Source of the DNA: an uncultured Oscillospiraceae bacterium
GTDB taxonomy: Bacteria > Bacillota > Clostridia > Oscillospirales > Oscillospiraceae
DNA: 64,000 bases
Assembly: GCA_910585265.1 (NCBI GenBank)
Contig: CAJUCA010000002.1
Span: 1-64,000, forward strand
Reading direction: 5' to 3'
The position numbers were made by a program, and so were the translations under genes. Below the pieces are notes generated by a model that saw only the letters and a list, made by a program, of their open reading frames with translations, searched no databases and was not told the DNA's origin. Shown here piece after piece: positions 8,683 to 17,633 of this stretch (position 1 is its first letter; each line of letters opens with the position of its first letter).

Positions 8683-10023
8683 TCAGGCGTGCCCCAGCTT
8701 ATTGTATAGCGTGGCCAGGGAGATCCCCAGCTCCGCCGCCGCCCGTTTTTTGCCCTCCAGGGTATTTCCGTGCCGCTGGAGCACCTTTTGAATCTCGGCG
8801 CGCTCAAAGGCCCGCACCCGCTGGCCCAGGGGAAGCCGCTGTTCCTGCTCCGGGCGGCGGAGGATGTGCTCCGGCAGGGCGTCCGGGGTGATGAGGCCGT
8901 CGGCGGAAAGGTAGACGGACGCCTCCAGCACGTTGCGCAGCTCCCGCACATTGCCCGGCCAGTTGTGCTCTGTCAGGCACTCCAACGCCTCCGGGCTGAT
9001 CTCCGCCCGGCGTTTCAGCTTGACAGCCAGGCCGGACAGGATGGTTTGGGCCAGTACGGGTATGTCCGCCCTGCGCTCCCGCAGGGGCGGTATGCGGATC
9101 TGGAACGTGGACAGGCGGTAGAACAGGTCCCGGCGGAAGCGGCCGCTCTCAATATATTTCTGCAAATCGGCATTGGAGGCGGAGATGATTCGCACATCGG
9201 TTTCCAGCTCCTGCACGCCGCCCACCGGGCGGAATAGTCCCTCCTGGATCGCCCGCAGCAGCTTGGCCTGGAGGCCCATATCCATCTCGGACACCTCGTC
9301 CAAGAACAGGGTGCCGCCGTCGGCGGCCTCAAACAGCCCCATTTTTCCGCCCCGCTTGGCTCCGGTGAAGGCCCCCTCCACATAGCCGAACAGCTCTGAT
9401 TCCAAGGTGTTGGCATTGAAGTTGGCGCAGTTGATGGCCACAAACACCTCTCCCCGCCGGGAGCTGGCGTTGTGGATAGCCTGGGCGTATAATTCCTTGC
9501 CCGTGCCGCTCTCCGAGGCCAGCAGCACCGCCGCGTCCGTGGCCGCCGCCTTTTGGGCCAGGGCCTTCACCGCCTGGACGTTCTCGTCCACCGCTACGAT
9601 GGAGTCGAAGGTGTAGCGGGTGGAATTGACCTTGTTCACCCGGTGAAGCACCTGCCTGCTGCGCTTTTCGTAGGCCTCCAGCTCCGCGCGAAAATCATAG
9701 GCGTCCCGCATAAAAGTTACAATGGAGATGCCGCCGGTTACGGCTCCATGCTGGAGGATAGGGTACATATTGACGAAATAGACATCGTCGTTTTTCTCCG
9801 CGCGGGGGGCGTGGAGGATGGGGCTTCCGGTGGACAGCACCTCCGGCAGCCGTGCTCCAGGACGGATTTCCCGCAGGGGTCGGCCGAGGATCTCAGCCTC
9901 GGTGTTCCCCAAGAATTCCAGGTATGAGCGGTTTGCAAACAGGATTTTGGTTTGCGCGTCGATGATCAGGATTCCTTCGCGCATGGATTGGAATAGCGTC
10001 TTTGTTTCTTCCGGCAGCGTCAT
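8683..10023 (-). CDS. Sigma-54-dependent transcriptional activator (PAS-AAA+-Fis HTH)
   Basis: A 446-residue activator. A PAS sensor occupies about residues 8-105. A short coiled segment leads to an AAA+ domain with Walker A ASESGTGKE (169-177, Ala instead of the usual Gly at the front), the sigma-54 contact loop GAFTGA (217-222) and Walker B GGTLFLDEV. A Fis-type helix-turn-helix ends the protein. It has no receiver domain, so it probably senses a small ligand through PAS. It is co-oriented with, and just upstream of, the operon carrying a matching promoter and palindromes. An extended -10 (TGGTACAAT) lies at 10061-10069 on the minus strand. Confidence 0.93.
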   Translation of the reverse strand: MTLPEETKTLFQSMREGILIIDAQTKILFANRSYLEFLGNTEAEILGRPLREIRPGARLPEVLSTGSPILHAPRAEKNDDVYFVNMYPILQHGAVTGGISIVTFMRDAYDFRAELEAYEKRSRQVLHRVNKVNSTRYTFDSIVAVDENVQAVKALAQKAAATDAAVLLASESGTGKELYAQAIHNASSRRGEVFVAINCANFNANTLESELFGYVEGAFTGAKRGGKMGLFEAADGGTLFLDEVSEMDMGLQAKLLRAIQEGLFRPVGGVQELETDVRIISASNADLQKYIESGRFRRDLFYRLSTFQIRIPPLRERRADIPVLAQTILSGLAVKLKRRAEISPEALECLTEHNWPGNVRELRNVLEASVYLSADGLITPDALPEHILRRPEQEQRLPLGQRVRAFERAEIQKVLQRHGNTLEGKKRAAAELGISLATLYNKLGHA

Positions 10024-10626
10024 GTGGGCACCTGCTTTCTATTCCGTTTGTTTTTTAAGCATTGTACCATATCCCGTGTTTAAAATCTATTCCTTCGTAA
10101 TTTTTTGCTGCGGCGGTCATAGAAAGGCGGCATTTATAAAGCGGTAAAAGAAAGGTTGTTGCTGATAGCTATCCCCCTCAGGATTTATCAGAGATAAACA
10201 AGCAGCAACAAAGTAGAAGTCTTCTGAAAACTCGAATTTTGGTAAAAATCCCCTCTGTATATTTGGTGTTCGCCTAATGCGAAACCAGTGTACAGAGGGG
10301 TTAGAAGTTTGTGAGAAGTTATAAAACGATTTCCGTCTATAAAATCAATAAAAATCTTCTTTTACTTTTGTATTGATAAATGCCTATCAAAATTTCCCTT
10401 TGCCCAAACAGCTGGAGTGCGTAGCTATCATTTATATTCTGAAATCAAACTATGGTTCGTGAAATTGCCAACGTTTAGAAATATCAGCACGAACAATAAA
10501 AGGGGCATAAAAATGTTTAAATATCCCGTTACAGAATTTGAACACCCCACACCGGAACCGCCCGCGCCCCCCCTATAGAACGCCTTCTCACAGCCCCGCA
10601 AGCGTTACACAAAAGCCCGCCGCACC
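10024..10626. other. AT-rich intergenic region, no supported gene
   Basis: About 600 bases between the activator and the TauE gene, distinctly more AT-rich than its surroundings. It contains the candidate activator promoter (10061-10069) and the TauE terminator hairpin (10250-10300). A 21-codon frame at about 10513 reads MFKYPVTEFEHPTPEPP; it is too short and unsupported to call a gene. Confidence 0.4.
10250..10300 (-). terminator. Terminator hairpin downstream of TauE/SafE gene
   Basis: A nested hairpin: outer stem CCCCTCTGTA/TACAGAGGGG, middle TGGT/ACCA, inner TTCGC/GCGAA. On the minus strand it is followed by ATTTTT, so it probably ends the TauE transcript some 325 bases beyond the stop codon. 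Confidence 0.6.
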
Positions 10627-11421
10627 CTACCCCACAGAATAACGAACCGTATTATACACACTGATCAAAATAATAACCCCCATCAACCCCATAAACAGCT
10701 TATCCACCGCCGCGACACTGATCCGCTTATTCACCAGCCGCCCCACGATCCCGCCACCGATCCCGCCGCACACCATGAGAATCAGAGCGGCCCACTCAAA
10801 CTCCGGCACGCTGCGGGTCAGCAGCGTCACAGCCAAGCTGGCGGCCTGGCTGAACAGGATAATATACAGGCTGTTCTGGGCGGCAGTCTTGGTGTCCATG
10901 CCGAAAAAGAAGAACAGCACCACCAGATTGATAGGCCCCCCGCCGATCCCCAAAAAGCTGGACATAATCCCCAGGACAAGCCCAATGCACAGGCAAAGCC
11001 CCGCGCCCTCCACCCGGCGGGGCGCGATGCGGCTCTTGAAGATGGTATACAGCAGGGTGCCCAGGGTGATCACCGCCAGACAGGCCGCCTGCACCGCCCC
11101 CACCGTGTTGGGGTCGGCAAACAGGCCCTTGACGACGCTGAACAGCTGCTTCCCGGCAATCCCCCCCGCCGCCGCGCCGATGGCCAGGGGCGTGCCGGTT
11201 TTTTTGTCGATCTGGCTGCCGCCGGACGCCATGGTCCGGCCCACCGAATACAGGCTCATGGAGAGCACCGTCAGCCCGGACAAAAAGCTGATGGTGGACA
11301 CGCTGGCCAGCCCGCATACGTCCAGGACGGGCTTGATGATCACCCCGCCGCCGATGCCGCAGATGGCCCCGGCCACCGATGCCAAAAAGCTGACAAGCAG
11401 GTAAAACGCAAGCTGGAGCAT
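10627..11421 (-). CDS. TauE/SafE-family anion (sulfite/organosulfur) exporter
   Basis: A 264-residue membrane protein with about 7-8 spans and two copies of the family signature: GAICGIGGGVIIKPVL near the start and SSFLGIGGGPINLVVL in the middle. This is the duplicated plan of TauE/SafE (DUF81) permeases, which export sulfite, sulfoacetate or related anions. Start 11421 follows AAGGAGA. It is divergent from a TauABC/SsuABC-like importer and shares its control region. That fits a system importing an organosulfur compound and exporting the inorganic anion released. Confidence 0.88.
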   Translation of the reverse strand: MLQLAFYLLVSFLASVAGAICGIGGGVIIKPVLDVCGLASVSTISFLSGLTVLSMSLYSVGRTMASGGSQIDKKTGTPLAIGAAAGGIAGKQLFSVVKGLFADPNTVGAVQAACLAVITLGTLLYTIFKSRIAPRRVEGAGLCLCIGLVLGIMSSFLGIGGGPINLVVLFFFFGMDTKTAAQNSLYIILFSQAASLAVTLLTRSVPEFEWAALILMVCGGIGGGIVGRLVNKRISVAAVDKLFMGLMGVIILISVYNTVRYSVG

Positions 11422-11477
11422 TCCAGTCTCCTTCCCGGCCCTCCGCCGCTGGCTGCGGGGCCGTTTTGTTTTGTTTT

Positions 11478-11505
11478 ATTGTATCATCCATCCATAAAAA
11501 GTCAA
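11478..11505 (-). promoter_or_regulatory. Sigma-A promoter for the TauE gene
   Basis: On the minus strand TTGACT (11500-11505) is followed after 16 bases by TACAAT (11478-11483), giving a leader of about 50 bases to the TauE start. Confidence 0.65.
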
Positions 11506-11506
11506 G

Positions 11507-11525
11507 GTATGAAAAAATATCATAC
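11507..11525. promoter_or_regulatory. Shared operator-like palindrome between divergent promoters
   Basis: GTATGA and TCATAC flank seven A/T bases. The palindrome begins one base beyond the TauE -35 and ends exactly where the candidate -35 of the importer begins, so one bound protein could control both genes. No regulator gene is adjacent. Confidence 0.5.
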
Positions 11526-11554
11526 TTTTCCTTTTCCTGCTCCTCATTTATAAT
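11526..11554 (+). promoter_or_regulatory. Candidate promoter for the ABC importer
   Basis: A perfect TATAAT at 11549-11554 has a poor -35 (TTTTCC, 17-base spacer). The weak -35 next to a palindrome suggests activation. Confidence 0.45.
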
Positions 11555-11622
11555 AATGTGCGTATTTATAAAGAGTTGCGTTTGTTCTAAGAAAAAGGCA
11601 GGAAAAGGAGTGGGAAGGAACT

Positions 11623-12402
11623 ATGAAAACGAAAAAGTCCCAAAGCAGAATCCCCCCCGTGGTATGGCTGCTGATCTCATTTGTGCTGGCCATGGGGCTT
11701 TGGTGGGTACTGTCCGTCATTCCAGTGACCTCCCGGGCGTTCCCCAATGTGTTCGTCACCATCGAGGGCCTGATGAAAATGGTGGAGCGGGGCGTGTTCT
11801 GGCAGGATCTGTCCAGCAGCCTGATCTCCGTGTTTTTGGGCTACGGCCTGGGCTTTATCATCGCCCTCCCGGTGGCCATACTCATGGCCTGGTACCTGCC
11901 TGTGCGCAATATCATTGAACCCTGGATTCAGTTCATCCGCAACATCCCGCCCCTGGCCTATGTGCCCCTGATCGTCATCTGCGCCGGCGTGGGCCGCCGT
12001 CCCCAGGTCATCGTGATCACCATCGCCTGCTTCCTGATCATGTGCGTGACGATTTACCAAGGCGTCATCAATGTGGACGAGACGCTGATCAAAGCCGCCC
12101 GGGTGCTGGGCGCGGACGACAAGGTGATCTTCGTCCGGGTCATTTCCCCCGCCACCCTGCCCTTCATCCTCACCGCCGTGCGCCTGGGCGCGTCCGTGGC
12201 CCTGACTACCCTGATCGCCGCCGAGTCCACCGGCGCGGTGGCCGGACTGGGTATGCGCATCCGCTCGCTGAACAACTCCTTTGACTCGGCACCCATGCTG
12301 GCCTATGTCATCATCATCGGCATCATCGGAATCCTGGTGGAAACCATTATCAAATTTTTAGAAAGGAAGCTGACGGGATGGCAGGAGAAGCGAGAAGTGT
12401 AA
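11623..12402 (+). CDS. ABC importer permease, TauC/SsuC-like
   Basis: A 259-residue permease with about six spans and the binding-protein-dependent transport signature (the EAA loop region around residues 150-175, DETLIKAARVLGADDKVIFV). It resembles permeases for taurine, alkanesulfonates, nitrate and thiamine precursors. It overlaps the ATPase gene by 25 bases, so translation is coupled. One permease gene implies a homodimer in the membrane. Substrate assignment within this superfamily is loose; the divergent TauE-type exporter favours a sulfonate. Confidence 0.88.
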   Translation: MKTKKSQSRIPPVVWLLISFVLAMGLWWVLSVIPVTSRAFPNVFVTIEGLMKMVERGVFWQDLSSSLISVFLGYGLGFIIALPVAILMAWYLPVRNIIEPWIQFIRNIPPLAYVPLIVICAGVGRRPQVIVITIACFLIMCVTIYQGVINVDETLIKAARVLGADDKVIFVRVISPATLPFILTAVRLGASVALTTLIAAESTGAVAGLGMRIRSLNNSFDSAPMLAYVIIIGIIGILVETIIKFLERKLTGWQEKREV

Positions 12403-13169
12403 AGGTTCAAGTCAAGGGCGTCCGCATGGTGTTTGACACCCGCAACGGCGAGATGGTGGCCCTGAACGGCGTGGATCTGGATATCCATGAGAACGAGTTC
12501 ATCTGTGTAGTGGGCCCCTCCGGCTGCGGCAAGTCCACGCTGCTCAACATCATCGCCGGGCTGACTCAGCCCACCTCCGGCACCGTGCTGTGTAACGGCA
12601 AGGAGGTCACCGGCACCGGTACCGACCGGGGCGTGGTGTTCCAGCAGTACGCGCTGTTCCCCTGGCTGACCGTAAAGAAGAACGTGAAATTCGCCCTGGA
12701 GATGCGGGGCGTCAAGGGCCAAGAGGCGGACGAGGAGGCCATGAAGTACCTGGAGAAGGTGGATCTGGTGAAGTTTGCCGACCACTATCCCAAGGAGCTG
12801 TCCGGCGGCATGAAGCAGCGGGTGGCCATCGCCCGGGCCTATGCCGCCAATCCCGAGGTGCTGCTGATGGACGAACCCTTCGGAGCCTTGGACGCCCAGA
12901 CCCGCACCCAGCTCCAGACCGAGCTGCTGGAGACCTGGGAGAAGGACCGCAAGACCTGCTTCTTTATCACCCACGATGTGGACGAGGCCATCATCCTGGC
13001 CCAGAAGGTGATCATCATGAGTGCCCGCCCCGGCCGCATCAAGGAGATGGTGGACATCGACATCCCGTACCCCCGCACCCAGGAGACCAAGATGTCCCCC
13101 CGCTTTATGGAGCTGAAAAACCACATCTGGAGCCAGGTCTACCAGGAGTACCTGGAGGTGCGCAAGTAA
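12378..13169 (+). CDS. ABC importer ATPase, TauB/SsuB-like
   Basis: A 263-residue ATPase with Walker A GPSGCGKST, Q-loop, signature LSGGMKQRVAIARA and Walker B VLLMDEPFGALD followed by the H-loop region FFITHDVDEA. These are all features of the nitrate/sulfonate/taurine importer family. A ribosome site AAAGGAAG lies inside the 3' end of the permease gene. The stop codon abuts an inserted palindromic repeat that separates it from the binding-protein gene. Confidence 0.92.
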   Translation: MAGEARSVKVQVKGVRMVFDTRNGEMVALNGVDLDIHENEFICVVGPSGCGKSTLLNIIAGLTQPTSGTVLCNGKEVTGTGTDRGVVFQQYALFPWLTVKKNVKFALEMRGVKGQEADEEAMKYLEKVDLVKFADHYPKELSGGMKQRVAIARAYAANPEVLLMDEPFGALDAQTRTQLQTELLETWEKDRKTCFFITHDVDEAIILAQKVIIMSARPGRIKEMVDIDIPYPRTQETKMSPRFMELKNHIWSQVYQEYLEVRK

Positions 13170-13330
13170 GAACCTGTATTCACAACCTCAAACGCCGTCT
13201 GGCCGGGTCTTTTTCCGCCATCCAGCGTTAAATTTTCTTGCAATACACAAAGTATTCCTGCGAAAATTTGCCTTGGCTGGCGAAAAAATCCCTCGCCCAG
13301 CCGGCATCTTCGGATGTGAATACAGGTTCT
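13169..13330. repeat. Dispersed palindromic repeat, copy 2 of 3 (162 bp)
   Basis: The terminal inverted repeats AGAACCTGTATTCACA and TGTGAATACAGGTTCT are perfect over 16 bases. The longer interior folds back on itself (AAATTTTC near 13230 with GAAAATTT near 13261; GGCCGGG with CCAGCCGG). It lies between the ATPase and binding-protein genes, so it could act as a processing or stability hairpin inside the operon mRNA. No protein is encoded, as in a MITE. Confidence 0.78.
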
Positions 13331-13396
13331 AACCCGGTTGTGACGGCGTTCTGCCGCTGCAATATGCTCTGAAAAAATCAAGGAGGAATGATTGAA

Positions 13397-14482
13397 ATGA
13401 ACCTGAAAAAGATCCTTGCCCTCTTGCTGGCCGCCGTCATGGTGTGCGGTATGCTGGCCGGATGCGGCCCCAAGGAGACCAGCAACCCCAGCAACCCGCC
13501 CGAGAGCCAGCCCGTTGAGACCAAGGAGCCCGACCCCACCAAGGAGCCGGATCCCACCGACCCCCCTGTGGAGCCTGTCACCCTGAACATCGGCTACATG
13601 AACAACTACGGCAGCCTGTGGTCCGTGATGACCGCCAAGGAGAAGGGCTACTTTGAGGAGGAGGGCATCACCCTCAACCTGACCTCCTTCGACAACGGCC
13701 CCAACATCATCGCCGCCATGGAGAACGGCTCCATCAACCTGGGCTACATCGGCGACGGTGCCCATAAGCTGTGCGTCCAGGGCCGGGCCTCCATCATCGC
13801 CCTGTCCCATGTGTCCAACGGCGACGCCGTCATCGGCGGCCCCAACGTCAAGACCATTGAGGATCTGAAGGGCAAGACCGTGGCCTACGCCTCCGGCACC
13901 TCCAGCGAGACCATCCTGGTGAACACCCTGACCAAGGCGGGCCTCACCATGAACGATATCACCCCCATGGACATGGACCCCTCCGCCGTCGTCACCGCCA
14001 TGATGTCCAAGGGCGTGGACGCCTGCGCCATCTGGTCCCCCCAGAGCCTGACCATCCTGGCCGAGGCAGAGGGTGCCACCAAGCTCACCGACAACATGAC
14101 CTTTGCCGACACCTCCGTCTCCCTGGCCAGCTGGATCGCCATGCCCAACTACCTGGAGGAGAACAAGGACGTGGTGGTGCGCTTCCTGCGGGCCCTGTTC
14201 AAGGGCATGGACTACGCCGCCGACGATCATTACGACGAGGTGGCGAAGTGGGTGTCCGACCTGCTGGCGGTGGACTATGATTCCATCTATGCCGAGCGGG
14301 GCGTGGCCGAGTGGTTCACCGGCAAGGACGTGGCCGCCGGCATCGCGGACGGCTCCATCAAGGCCTACTACGAGCTTCAGCAGGAGATGATGGTGAAGAA
14401 CGAGGCCATCACCGCCGAAGAGAAGTGCCCCGTGGAGGATTACGTCCACTTCGACCTCATGACCGAGGCCTCCAACTACTGA
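13397..14482 (+). CDS. ABC substrate-binding lipoprotein, TauA/SsuA-like
   Basis: A 361-residue lipoprotein. The signal peptide MNLKKILALLLAAVMVCGMLAGCG ends in a lipobox (LAGC), and a Pro/Glu/Asp-rich linker reaches about residue 58. The NMT1/SsuA-type fold follows: LNIGYMNNYGSLWSVMTAKEKGYFEEEGI. The ATG at 13397 is chosen over 13388, which is too close to the AGGAGG at 13381. It captures the substrate outside the membrane for the upstream permease and ATPase. A GC-rich terminator follows 30 bases later. Confidence 0.9.
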   Translation: MNLKKILALLLAAVMVCGMLAGCGPKETSNPSNPPESQPVETKEPDPTKEPDPTDPPVEPVTLNIGYMNNYGSLWSVMTAKEKGYFEEEGITLNLTSFDNGPNIIAAMENGSINLGYIGDGAHKLCVQGRASIIALSHVSNGDAVIGGPNVKTIEDLKGKTVAYASGTSSETILVNTLTKAGLTMNDITPMDMDPSAVVTAMMSKGVDACAIWSPQSLTILAEAEGATKLTDNMTFADTSVSLASWIAMPNYLEENKDVVVRFLRALFKGMDYAADDHYDEVAKWVSDLLAVDYDSIYAERGVAEWFTGKDVAAGIADGSIKAYYELQQEMMVKNEAITAEEKCPVEDYVHFDLMTEASNY

Positions 14483-14511
14483 TCCAAGCGAACGCGCCGC
14501 GTAACGGTTCC

Positions 14512-14545
14512 GGGGCGGCGGCGGACCACCGCCGCCGCCCCTTTT
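14512..14545 (+). terminator. Terminator of the TauABC-like operon
   Basis: A perfect 13-base all-GC stem (GGGGCGGCGGCGG and complement) with an ACCA loop and TTTT tail. Confidence 0.92.
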
Positions 14546-14610
14546 CCGTCCTTTACATCCCGCCCCTTTTCAGGTAAAATATAGGAAAAGAGAGCAAAGG
14601 GGATGGAGTC

Positions 14611-16104
14611 ATGCTGCTGGTGCTGGTGGCGGGACTGCTGGCCGGCTCCCTGCTGGTGCTGCTGATCAAGCGCACCCGGGAGACGCTGCTGATGTCCGCG
14701 GTGTGCCTTACCCTCACCATCTTCCTGGCGGGTGTGATGATCCTCATTTCCAAGCAGGGGGGCATCTCCCGGGAGCTGGAGAGGGTGCTGTTCTTCTCCC
14801 ACGCCGTCCGGGTGTGGCTGCAATACCGTTTCATCACCCTGAACCAGCTGGGGCTTGTGGTCTCGGTGGGGCGGCACCTGTTCCCCCTGTGCCTGCTGGA
14901 GATGTCGCTGTACTACTCCCGCCTGTCCGCCGCCGCCAACGCCCGGCGGCTGCACTGGCTGGCACTGCTGTGCCCCGCAGCGTCGCTGACCGCCTACTGG
15001 CCCGGCTTCTACCGGGGCCTGATCCCGCCGGACAGCGGGCTTCAGGCCGCGCTGTACTACTTCTCCTACCTCTGGGCGGCGGGCTATGTGGTGTTGGCCC
15101 TGCTGCTGCTGGCGTTGGAGCTCCGGGCCATCCGCACCCCCTTCTGCCGCCGCCAGTTCGGCAAGACCGCCCTGTGCCTGCTGGCCCTGTCCGCCCTGTA
15201 CCTGCTCTACTGCGGGCAGGACCCGGGGCAGATCTACCGCTTCTACAGCTATGACTACCTGTGGATCCGGGGGGCGGGCTATCTGCAATACACCCTGAGC
15301 GTGGGGGGCTATGTACTGCTGACGGCGGGCAATGTGATCTGCGGCGCGCTGGCCCTGGCCAGCCTGCTGATGTATACCCAGGACACCCTGACCGCCAGGG
15401 AGCGGGAGACGGGGCTGGAGCGGCGGTTCGACGTGGCCCGCTCCGGGGCGTCCGTCTTTGTCCACAGCATCAAGAACCAGCTCCTGGCCAACCGGGTGCT
15501 GCACAAGCGCATCCGGGGGGAGCTTCAGCGGGAGGCCCCCGACCTGGAGAAGCTGCGGCAGTACGTGGACAGCCTGAGCCAGAACAACGAGCAGCTCATC
15601 ACCCGCTCGGAGGAGCTGTACCGAACGGTGAAGTCCAAATCCGTCCGGCTGTTCCCCATCAGCCTGGACCGGCTGGAGCGGGTGGCGTTGGACCGCTTCG
15701 CCCGGAAGCACCCGGAGGGGCTGGTGGAATCCCGGCTGGACGGGGACATCCAGGTGCTGGCCGACGAGAACTACCTCAGCGAGGCGTTGTATAACCTGCT
15801 GGCCAACGCCTGGGAGGCGAATCTGGAGGCCGGCCGCAGCGACCGGCCTGTCCTCCTGGTGTGCCACCAGGAGAGGTTCTATACGATCCTGGAGGTCCGG
15901 GATCAGGGCCCCGGCATCTCTCCGGCGGCCCGCAAGCATATCTTTGAGCCTTTTTACTCCAGCAAGAACGCCAACTTCAACTGGGGCATGGGGCTTTACC
16001 ACACCCGTACCATTGTGCGCAGCCACCTGGGCAGCCTCCGGGTGGAGAACAACCCCGGGGGCGGCGCGTCGTTCCTGGTGGTGCTGCCCCGGTACGGCGG
16101 ATGA
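14611..16104 (+). CDS. Membrane sensor histidine kinase
   Basis: A 497-residue kinase. The first 265 residues hold about seven hydrophobic membrane segments rather than a classical extracellular loop, suggesting sensing within or near the membrane. The dimerisation/phosphoacceptor box is SVFVHSIKNQLLANRV with His near residue 285. The catalytic domain has the N-box LYNLLANAWEANLEAG, the G1 box DQGPGISP and the G2 region NWGMGLYHTRTIV. The response regulator starts 12 bases after its stop. It heads a long sugar operon and probably senses the sugar or its breakdown state. Confidence 0.9.
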   Translation: MLLVLVAGLLAGSLLVLLIKRTRETLLMSAVCLTLTIFLAGVMILISKQGGISRELERVLFFSHAVRVWLQYRFITLNQLGLVVSVGRHLFPLCLLEMSLYYSRLSAAANARRLHWLALLCPAASLTAYWPGFYRGLIPPDSGLQAALYYFSYLWAAGYVVLALLLLALELRAIRTPFCRRQFGKTALCLLALSALYLLYCGQDPGQIYRFYSYDYLWIRGAGYLQYTLSVGGYVLLTAGNVICGALALASLLMYTQDTLTARERETGLERRFDVARSGASVFVHSIKNQLLANRVLHKRIRGELQREAPDLEKLRQYVDSLSQNNEQLITRSEELYRTVKSKSVRLFPISLDRLERVALDRFARKHPEGLVESRLDGDIQVLADENYLSEALYNLLANAWEANLEAGRSDRPVLLVCHQERFYTILEVRDQGPGISPAARKHIFEPFYSSKNANFNWGMGLYHTRTIVRSHLGSLRVENNPGGGASFLVVLPRYGG

Positions 16105-16116
16105 GGGGGCGGGGAC

Positions 16117-16782
16117 ATGATACGTGTTCTGGTGGCCGAGGACTTCGGGCTGCTCCGGGAGGACCTGTGCGAAACGCTGGGCCAGCAGGAGGACATGGAG
16201 GTGGCGGGCAGCGCGGCCTCCGGACGGGAGATCGAGTCGCTGGCTCTGTCCACCCGGTTTGATGTGGTGCTCATGGACATCGAGATGGAGACCACCACCG
16301 CGGGCATCCGGGCCGCCGAGCGCATCCTGGAGAAAAAGCCGGAGGTGAAGGTGATCTTCCTCACCGCCCACGAGACGGAAAACATGATCCTCACCTCCAT
16401 GGGGGCCGGGGCGGTGGACTACATCGTGAAGGGCTGTGACGAGGAGGAGCTGCTGCGCCGCATCCGGGAGGCCGCCGCCGGGCACACGGTGCTGGACGAG
16501 CGGGTGCAGAACCTGCTGATGAAGGAGTATACCCGCCTGCGCCGCTCGGAGCGCAGCCTGCTGTTTTTCATCACCGCCATCTCCCAGCTCACCACCGCCG
16601 AGCGGGAGCTGGTGCGCCTGCTGTTGGAGGGAAAGAAGATCCGGGAGATCGCCGCCGCCCGCTGTGTGGAGGTGGTCACCGTAAAGACCCAGATCAAGAG
16701 CCTGCTGCGAAAATTCGGCTGCACCCGCACCCGTGAGATCATTGACCTGATCCAGGAGCTGGACGTGGCCCATTTATTTTAA
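16117..16782 (+). CDS. Response regulator, receiver plus LuxR-type HTH
   Basis: A 221-residue regulator. The receiver domain (residues 1-120) has acidic residues AED near the start, the phosphoacceptor in VLMDIEM, a Thr in FLTAHE and a Lys in YIVKGC. The C-terminal helix-turn-helix reads LTTAERELVRLLLEGKKIREIAA, as in NarL/FixJ proteins. It is paired with the upstream kinase and lies 22 bases before the sugar genes, so it probably autoregulates this operon. Confidence 0.92.
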   Translation: MIRVLVAEDFGLLREDLCETLGQQEDMEVAGSAASGREIESLALSTRFDVVLMDIEMETTTAGIRAAERILEKKPEVKVIFLTAHETENMILTSMGAGAVDYIVKGCDEEELLRRIREAAAGHTVLDERVQNLLMKEYTRLRRSERSLLFFITAISQLTTAERELVRLLLEGKKIREIAAARCVEVVTVKTQIKSLLRKFGCTRTREIIDLIQELDVAHLF

Positions 16783-16804
16783 CGAGGAAGGGAAGGACCG
16801 CACG

Positions 16805-17620
16805 ATGGATTATTTTCAGATACCCGCCCAGGAGCTGGGCAAGGAGTCCAGGATTCCCGTGATCCCCCTGGGGGATTCCGGGGAGGTGTTCTATGAGCTG
16901 GCCATGGAGATGGTGACCGCCATCCGGGAGCACAACGCCCGGGGGGAGAAAACCGTGTTCATCTGCCCGGTAGGCCCGGTGGGGCAGTACCCCATCTTCG
17001 TCCGGCTGGTGAACCGGGAGCGGCTCAGCCTGAAAAGCTGCTGGTTCATCAACATGGACGAATACCTGAACGACGACGATACCTACATCGGGAAGGACAG
17101 CCCCCTGTCCTTCCGGGGCTTCATGGAGCGCACGGTGTATTCCAAGATCGACGCCGAACTGCTGATGCCCCCGGAGCAGCGGGTGTTTCCCGACCCCGCC
17201 GATCCGGGGAAGGTGGACCGGCTGATCGAGGAGCTGGGCGGGGTGGATATCGCCTTCGGCGGCATCGGCATCAACGGCCACCTGGCCTTCAACGAGGCCC
17301 GGGAGGATCTGACCGCCCAGGAGTTCGCCCAGCTGGGCACCCGCGCGCTCACCCTGAACCCGGAGACCCGCACCGCCAACGCCATCGGCGACCGCTGCGG
17401 AGCCATCGACGCCATGCCCAAGCGGGCGGTGACCATCGGCATCAAGCAGATCTTAGGGGCGCGGAAGGTGCGCCTGGGGGTGTTCCGGGAGTGGCACCGC
17501 TCCGTGGTGCGGCAGGCCGCCTATGGCGAAGTCACCGCCCACTTCCCGGCCAGCCTCCTGCAAGGCCACCCGGACGCCGTCATCTACACCAACGCGGTGG
17601 CGGCAAGCCAGCCCTTCTGA
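16805..17620 (+). CDS. NagB-family glucosamine-6-phosphate deaminase-like protein
   Basis: A 271-residue NagB/6-phosphogluconolactonase-fold protein. Conserved elements are NMDEY (Asp85, the general-base region) and GIGINGHLAFNEA (His159, ring opening). The usual phosphate loop (a TGSTP-type motif) is replaced by PVGPVGQYP near residues 55-63. The substrate may therefore differ from glucosamine-6-phosphate, or phosphate may be held differently. It lies 13 bases before nagA, so conversion of an amino sugar phosphate to a ketose phosphate plus ammonia is the natural reading. Confidence 0.8.
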   Translation: MDYFQIPAQELGKESRIPVIPLGDSGEVFYELAMEMVTAIREHNARGEKTVFICPVGPVGQYPIFVRLVNRERLSLKSCWFINMDEYLNDDDTYIGKDSPLSFRGFMERTVYSKIDAELLMPPEQRVFPDPADPGKVDRLIEELGGVDIAFGGIGINGHLAFNEAREDLTAQEFAQLGTRALTLNPETRTANAIGDRCGAIDAMPKRAVTIGIKQILGARKVRLGVFREWHRSVVRQAAYGEVTAHFPASLLQGHPDAVIYTNAVAASQPF

Positions 17621-17633
17621 GCGGGGGCGCGCA

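Noticed and set aside
10513..10578. A 21-codon frame (MFKYPVTEFEHPTPEPP...) in the AT-rich gap.
   Set aside because: Too short, Pro-rich by composition, and only a weak purine stretch upstream; not enough to call a gene.
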